Shown here in pieces: positions 62,406 through 64,000 of a DNA stretch of 64,000 nt. The first letter of the stretch is position 1. Each line of letters begins with the position of its first letter. Both the position numbers and the translations under genes were made by a program. The notes under the pieces were generated by a model, which was given only the letters and a program-made list of their open reading frames with translations, was not told where the DNA came from and did no database searches. The DNA comes from Halomicrobium katesii DSM 19301 (GTDB taxonomy: Archaea; Halobacteriota; Halobacteria; Halobacteriales; Haloarculaceae): assembly GCF_000379085.1 (NCBI RefSeq), contig NZ_KB905378.1, positions 2,345,726 through 2,409,725 on the forward strand, written 5' to 3'.

Positions 62406-62705
62406 ATGGACTGGCCACACGATCCCGACGGCGAGGAAGGGAGCGAAGGGCGTCGAAAGTACGGCCATGCGGTGATCGCAAAGAAGATCGACGAGGAGGC
62501 AGACTTCCCGCTGTCGGCCGACGAGTTCGTCGCGGAGTACGGCGATCACCCGATTCGAATCGACTACGAGACCGTCGTCTCCGTCGCCGACATCTTCGAG
62601 CACGTCGAGGGCTCGGAGTTCGAGGACTTCCCGGAGTTCCACAAGGCACTGGGGCGTGCGCTTCGGTCGGCCGATTACTGGCCGTACCGTCTCGAACACG
62701 CGTAG
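62406..62705 (+). CDS. DUF5785-like small protein
   Basis: A 99-residue acidic protein: MDWPHDPDGEEGSEGRRKYG, VIAKKIDEEADFPLSADEFV, HPIRIDYETVVSVADIFEHV. Function unknown; I recall this pattern as DUF5785 of haloarchaea. 38 bases after the CARDB gene. Confidence 0.7.
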   Translation: MDWPHDPDGEEGSEGRRKYGHAVIAKKIDEEADFPLSADEFVAEYGDHPIRIDYETVVSVADIFEHVEGSEFEDFPEFHKALGRALRSADYWPYRLEHA

Positions 62706-62779
62706 TGTGCGCGTGAGGCATGTGACCGAGACACAGTCTTTCGAGCGCCGCCGACTCGCTGGTCGCCCAGCGCCGTCCC

Positions 62780-62865
62780 TGATACGGAAAGTTGTAGGTC
62801 TTTACCAGATCGACCGCACGCCGTCGTGCGGTCGACTGGGTAAACGCCTACAACCGTCCGTATGA
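62780..62865. repeat. 86-bp palindromic element (P3)
   Basis: Outer arms TGATACGGA/TCCGTATGA, inner arms GTTGTAGG..TTTACC and GGTAAA..CCTACAAC, and a centre CGACCGCAC/GTGCGGTCG. It lies between two genes on the plus strand and shares outer and inner blocks with P2. Confidence 0.6.
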
Positions 62866-62953
62866 GACGATTGTCGCCGCGTCCGCACCGATCCCGGTTC
62901 GACGGACCGTTCCGACAGAACAATAGCCGTCCCTCGCTAACGGTGAGCCAACC

Positions 62954-63715
62954 GTGACTAACACGCAGGTGACCCACATACAGATCGACAACTACGGGCC
63001 GTGGACGGTGACGCCGGAGCCACGCCGCGAAGTAGATCTCCAGACCCTCCAGTCGCGCCTCTTTGCCGATCTCTCTCAGCTGTTCGGGAACCGAGACGCG
63101 TACGTCTTCTTCACCCGGTTCGACAACATGATCGCGGTCAGCAACGGCGTCGATCTCGACGATCACGCGCTCATCCAGGAGTCGGTCGCGAACCGGTATC
63201 CCGTGACGATGAGTCTGAGCGTCGCGACCGGGACGACGCCGGCCGAGGCGCTGGGCACCGCGACCGAGCAGCTCCAGGCGGCCGGGAGCGCGCAGGACGA
63301 ACACCGCCGAGAGATCCTCAAGGGACGCGTCGTCGACGAGGAGTTCCGCACCGACGAAGACGTACAGATCGCCCACTTCGACGTGAACGACGCGACCGAG
63401 AAGTACACCGACCAGCTCAACGAGTTCGACACGTTCATCGAGATCGAGCAGGGGTACGCCGAGTTGATGCGCCACATGCGACGAGCCCACGACTCGCTGG
63501 CTTTCTTCGTCGGCGGAGACAACGTCATCGCGACGTGTCCGGAACTGGACGAAGCCGACTACCGGGAGGCGATCGATCACGTCCAGGAGACCGTCGGCGT
63601 CGAACTGAAGGTCGGTGTCGGCCGCGGTGCCGTCGCCGCCGCCGCCGGAATCACCGCGAAGCACGCCCTCGAAGAGTGCCGAGCGACCGGCGACGACGTC
63701 ACGATCGAGTTCTGA
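62954..63715 (+). CDS. gch3: GTP cyclohydrolase III
   Basis: A 253-residue enzyme (MJ0145 family) that opens GTP to a formamidopyrimidine for riboflavin/F420 synthesis: VTNTQVTHIQIDNYGPWTVT, FADLSQLFGNRDAYVFFTRF (first nucleotide-cyclase-like domain) and HDSLAFFVGGDNVIATCPEL, VGVGRGAVAAAAGITAKHAL (second domain). GTG start at 62954. Confidence 0.88.
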   Translation: MTNTQVTHIQIDNYGPWTVTPEPRREVDLQTLQSRLFADLSQLFGNRDAYVFFTRFDNMIAVSNGVDLDDHALIQESVANRYPVTMSLSVATGTTPAEALGTATEQLQAAGSAQDEHRREILKGRVVDEEFRTDEDVQIAHFDVNDATEKYTDQLNEFDTFIEIEQGYAELMRHMRRAHDSLAFFVGGDNVIATCPELDEADYREAIDHVQETVGVELKVGVGRGAVAAAAGITAKHALEECRATGDDVTIEF

Positions 63716-63798
63716 CGGCCCAGTCCTTACCGTTCGGACGCGGCGGGTATAAGCGTAGTGCAGGTAGCTTTTAGGGCACCTGTGTGTTACCGGCTACC

Positions 63799-64000
63799 AT
63801 GAACGAGAACGTGACAGTGCAGGAGGTGATGGAACGCGAGTTCGTCGGTGTGAGCGAATCGGACGGCGTTCTGGAAACGTCGGAACTGCTGCTTCGGGAG
63901 GCGGCCGATCTGGCCGTCGTACTGCGCGGCTCCGAGCCGGTCGGCGTCGTCACCGACAGGGACGTGCTCGCCCACCTCGTCTCCGACGGCGATCCGTCGG
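63799..64000 (+). CDS. CBS-domain protein, N-terminal part
   Basis: The ATG at 63799 opens a frame with VTVQEVMEREFVGVSESDGV and GVVTDRDVLAHLVSDGD, the first CBS domain. The rest is beyond the window edge; haloarchaeal relatives often carry a C-terminal zinc ribbon. GCTTTTAGG (63767-63775) suits a TATA box about 28 bases upstream. Confidence 0.8.
   Translation, partial: MNENVTVQEVMEREFVGVSESDGVLETSELLLREAADLAVVLRGSEPVGVVTDRDVLAHLVSDGDPS

Overview
The window is a stretch of a haloarchaeal chromosome. Evidence: proteins are strongly acidic, GC is very high (except one AT-rich island), starts often sit right at a predicted transcription start about 26-28 bases below a TATA box (leaderless mRNAs), and the gene content is archaeal: a TFB, ribosomal protein L21e, RNA polymerase subunit Rpo4, halocyanins, sensory rhodopsin II with its transducer, and GTP cyclohydrolase III. 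The combination suggests the Haloarcula/Halomicrobium group; the genus is an inference.

Layout. 1-6.1 kb: end of a DUF2071 gene, a two-gene ABC exporter, a receiver-PAS-histidine kinase, a HAD phosphatase, a DJ-1/PfpI protein, an MTH865 protein and a small membrane protein. 6.1-10.2 kb: metal homeostasis, with a DtxR-type regulator, an Lrp-type regulator with a TRASH metal domain, and a CopA copper ATPase. 10.2-18 kb: K+ channel with two RCK modules, UbiB kinase, Fe-S photolyase, a halocyanin, a wHTH/membrane-protein pair, and a broken two-domain halocyanin. 17.9-21.1 kb: an AT-rich accessory island (transposase remnant, two exported proteins, a small membrane protein, a MITE-like repeat) ending near tRNA-Arg(CCT). 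21.2-26.6 kb: tatA, peroxiredoxin, SDR, a second repeat copy with a palindromic element nested in it, then htr2-sop2 for blue-light phototaxis. 26.7-35.2 kb: TFB, 3-hydroxyacyl-CoA dehydrogenase, a frameshifted DUF2391 gene, zinc finger/EF-1beta, the rpl21e-rpo4-DUF655-ksgA-hemK2 cluster, and two MetE-like genes with a 29-codon ORF coupled between them. 35.6-41.6 kb: OsmC, FIST and DUF5799 proteins, then a fructose module (class I aldolase, PfkB kinase, 1-phosphofructokinase, GlpR). 41.7-51 kb: branched-chain amino acid synthesis (leuA, ilvB-ilvN-ilvC-small ORF-leuC-leuD, membrane gene, leuB). 51-64 kb: small conserved proteins, Xaa-Pro peptidase, aroA-aroC-udg, CBS proteins, beta-propeller lactonase, tRNA-Ser(TGA), a CARDB surface protein and gch3.

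Most notable: (1) the ilvB leader encodes a short ORF ending ILGGRIVGAI whose last codons lie in a hairpin, followed by a second upstream ORF overlapping the ilvB start, an attenuator-like layout; (2) a CxxC microprotein joined by ATGA overlaps on both sides between the two MetE-like genes; (3) leuA is frameshifted ahead of its catalytic motif; (4) two copies of a roughly 210-bp terminal-inverted-repeat element differ by an 88-bp palindrome, a natural empty/filled site comparison; two more palindromes of similar size lie beside leuD and gch3; (5) a two-domain halocyanin is frameshifted, with copper ligands lost in its first domain. Three independent frameshifts in 64 kb mean either real gene decay or sequence errors, which cannot be separated from this sequence alone.
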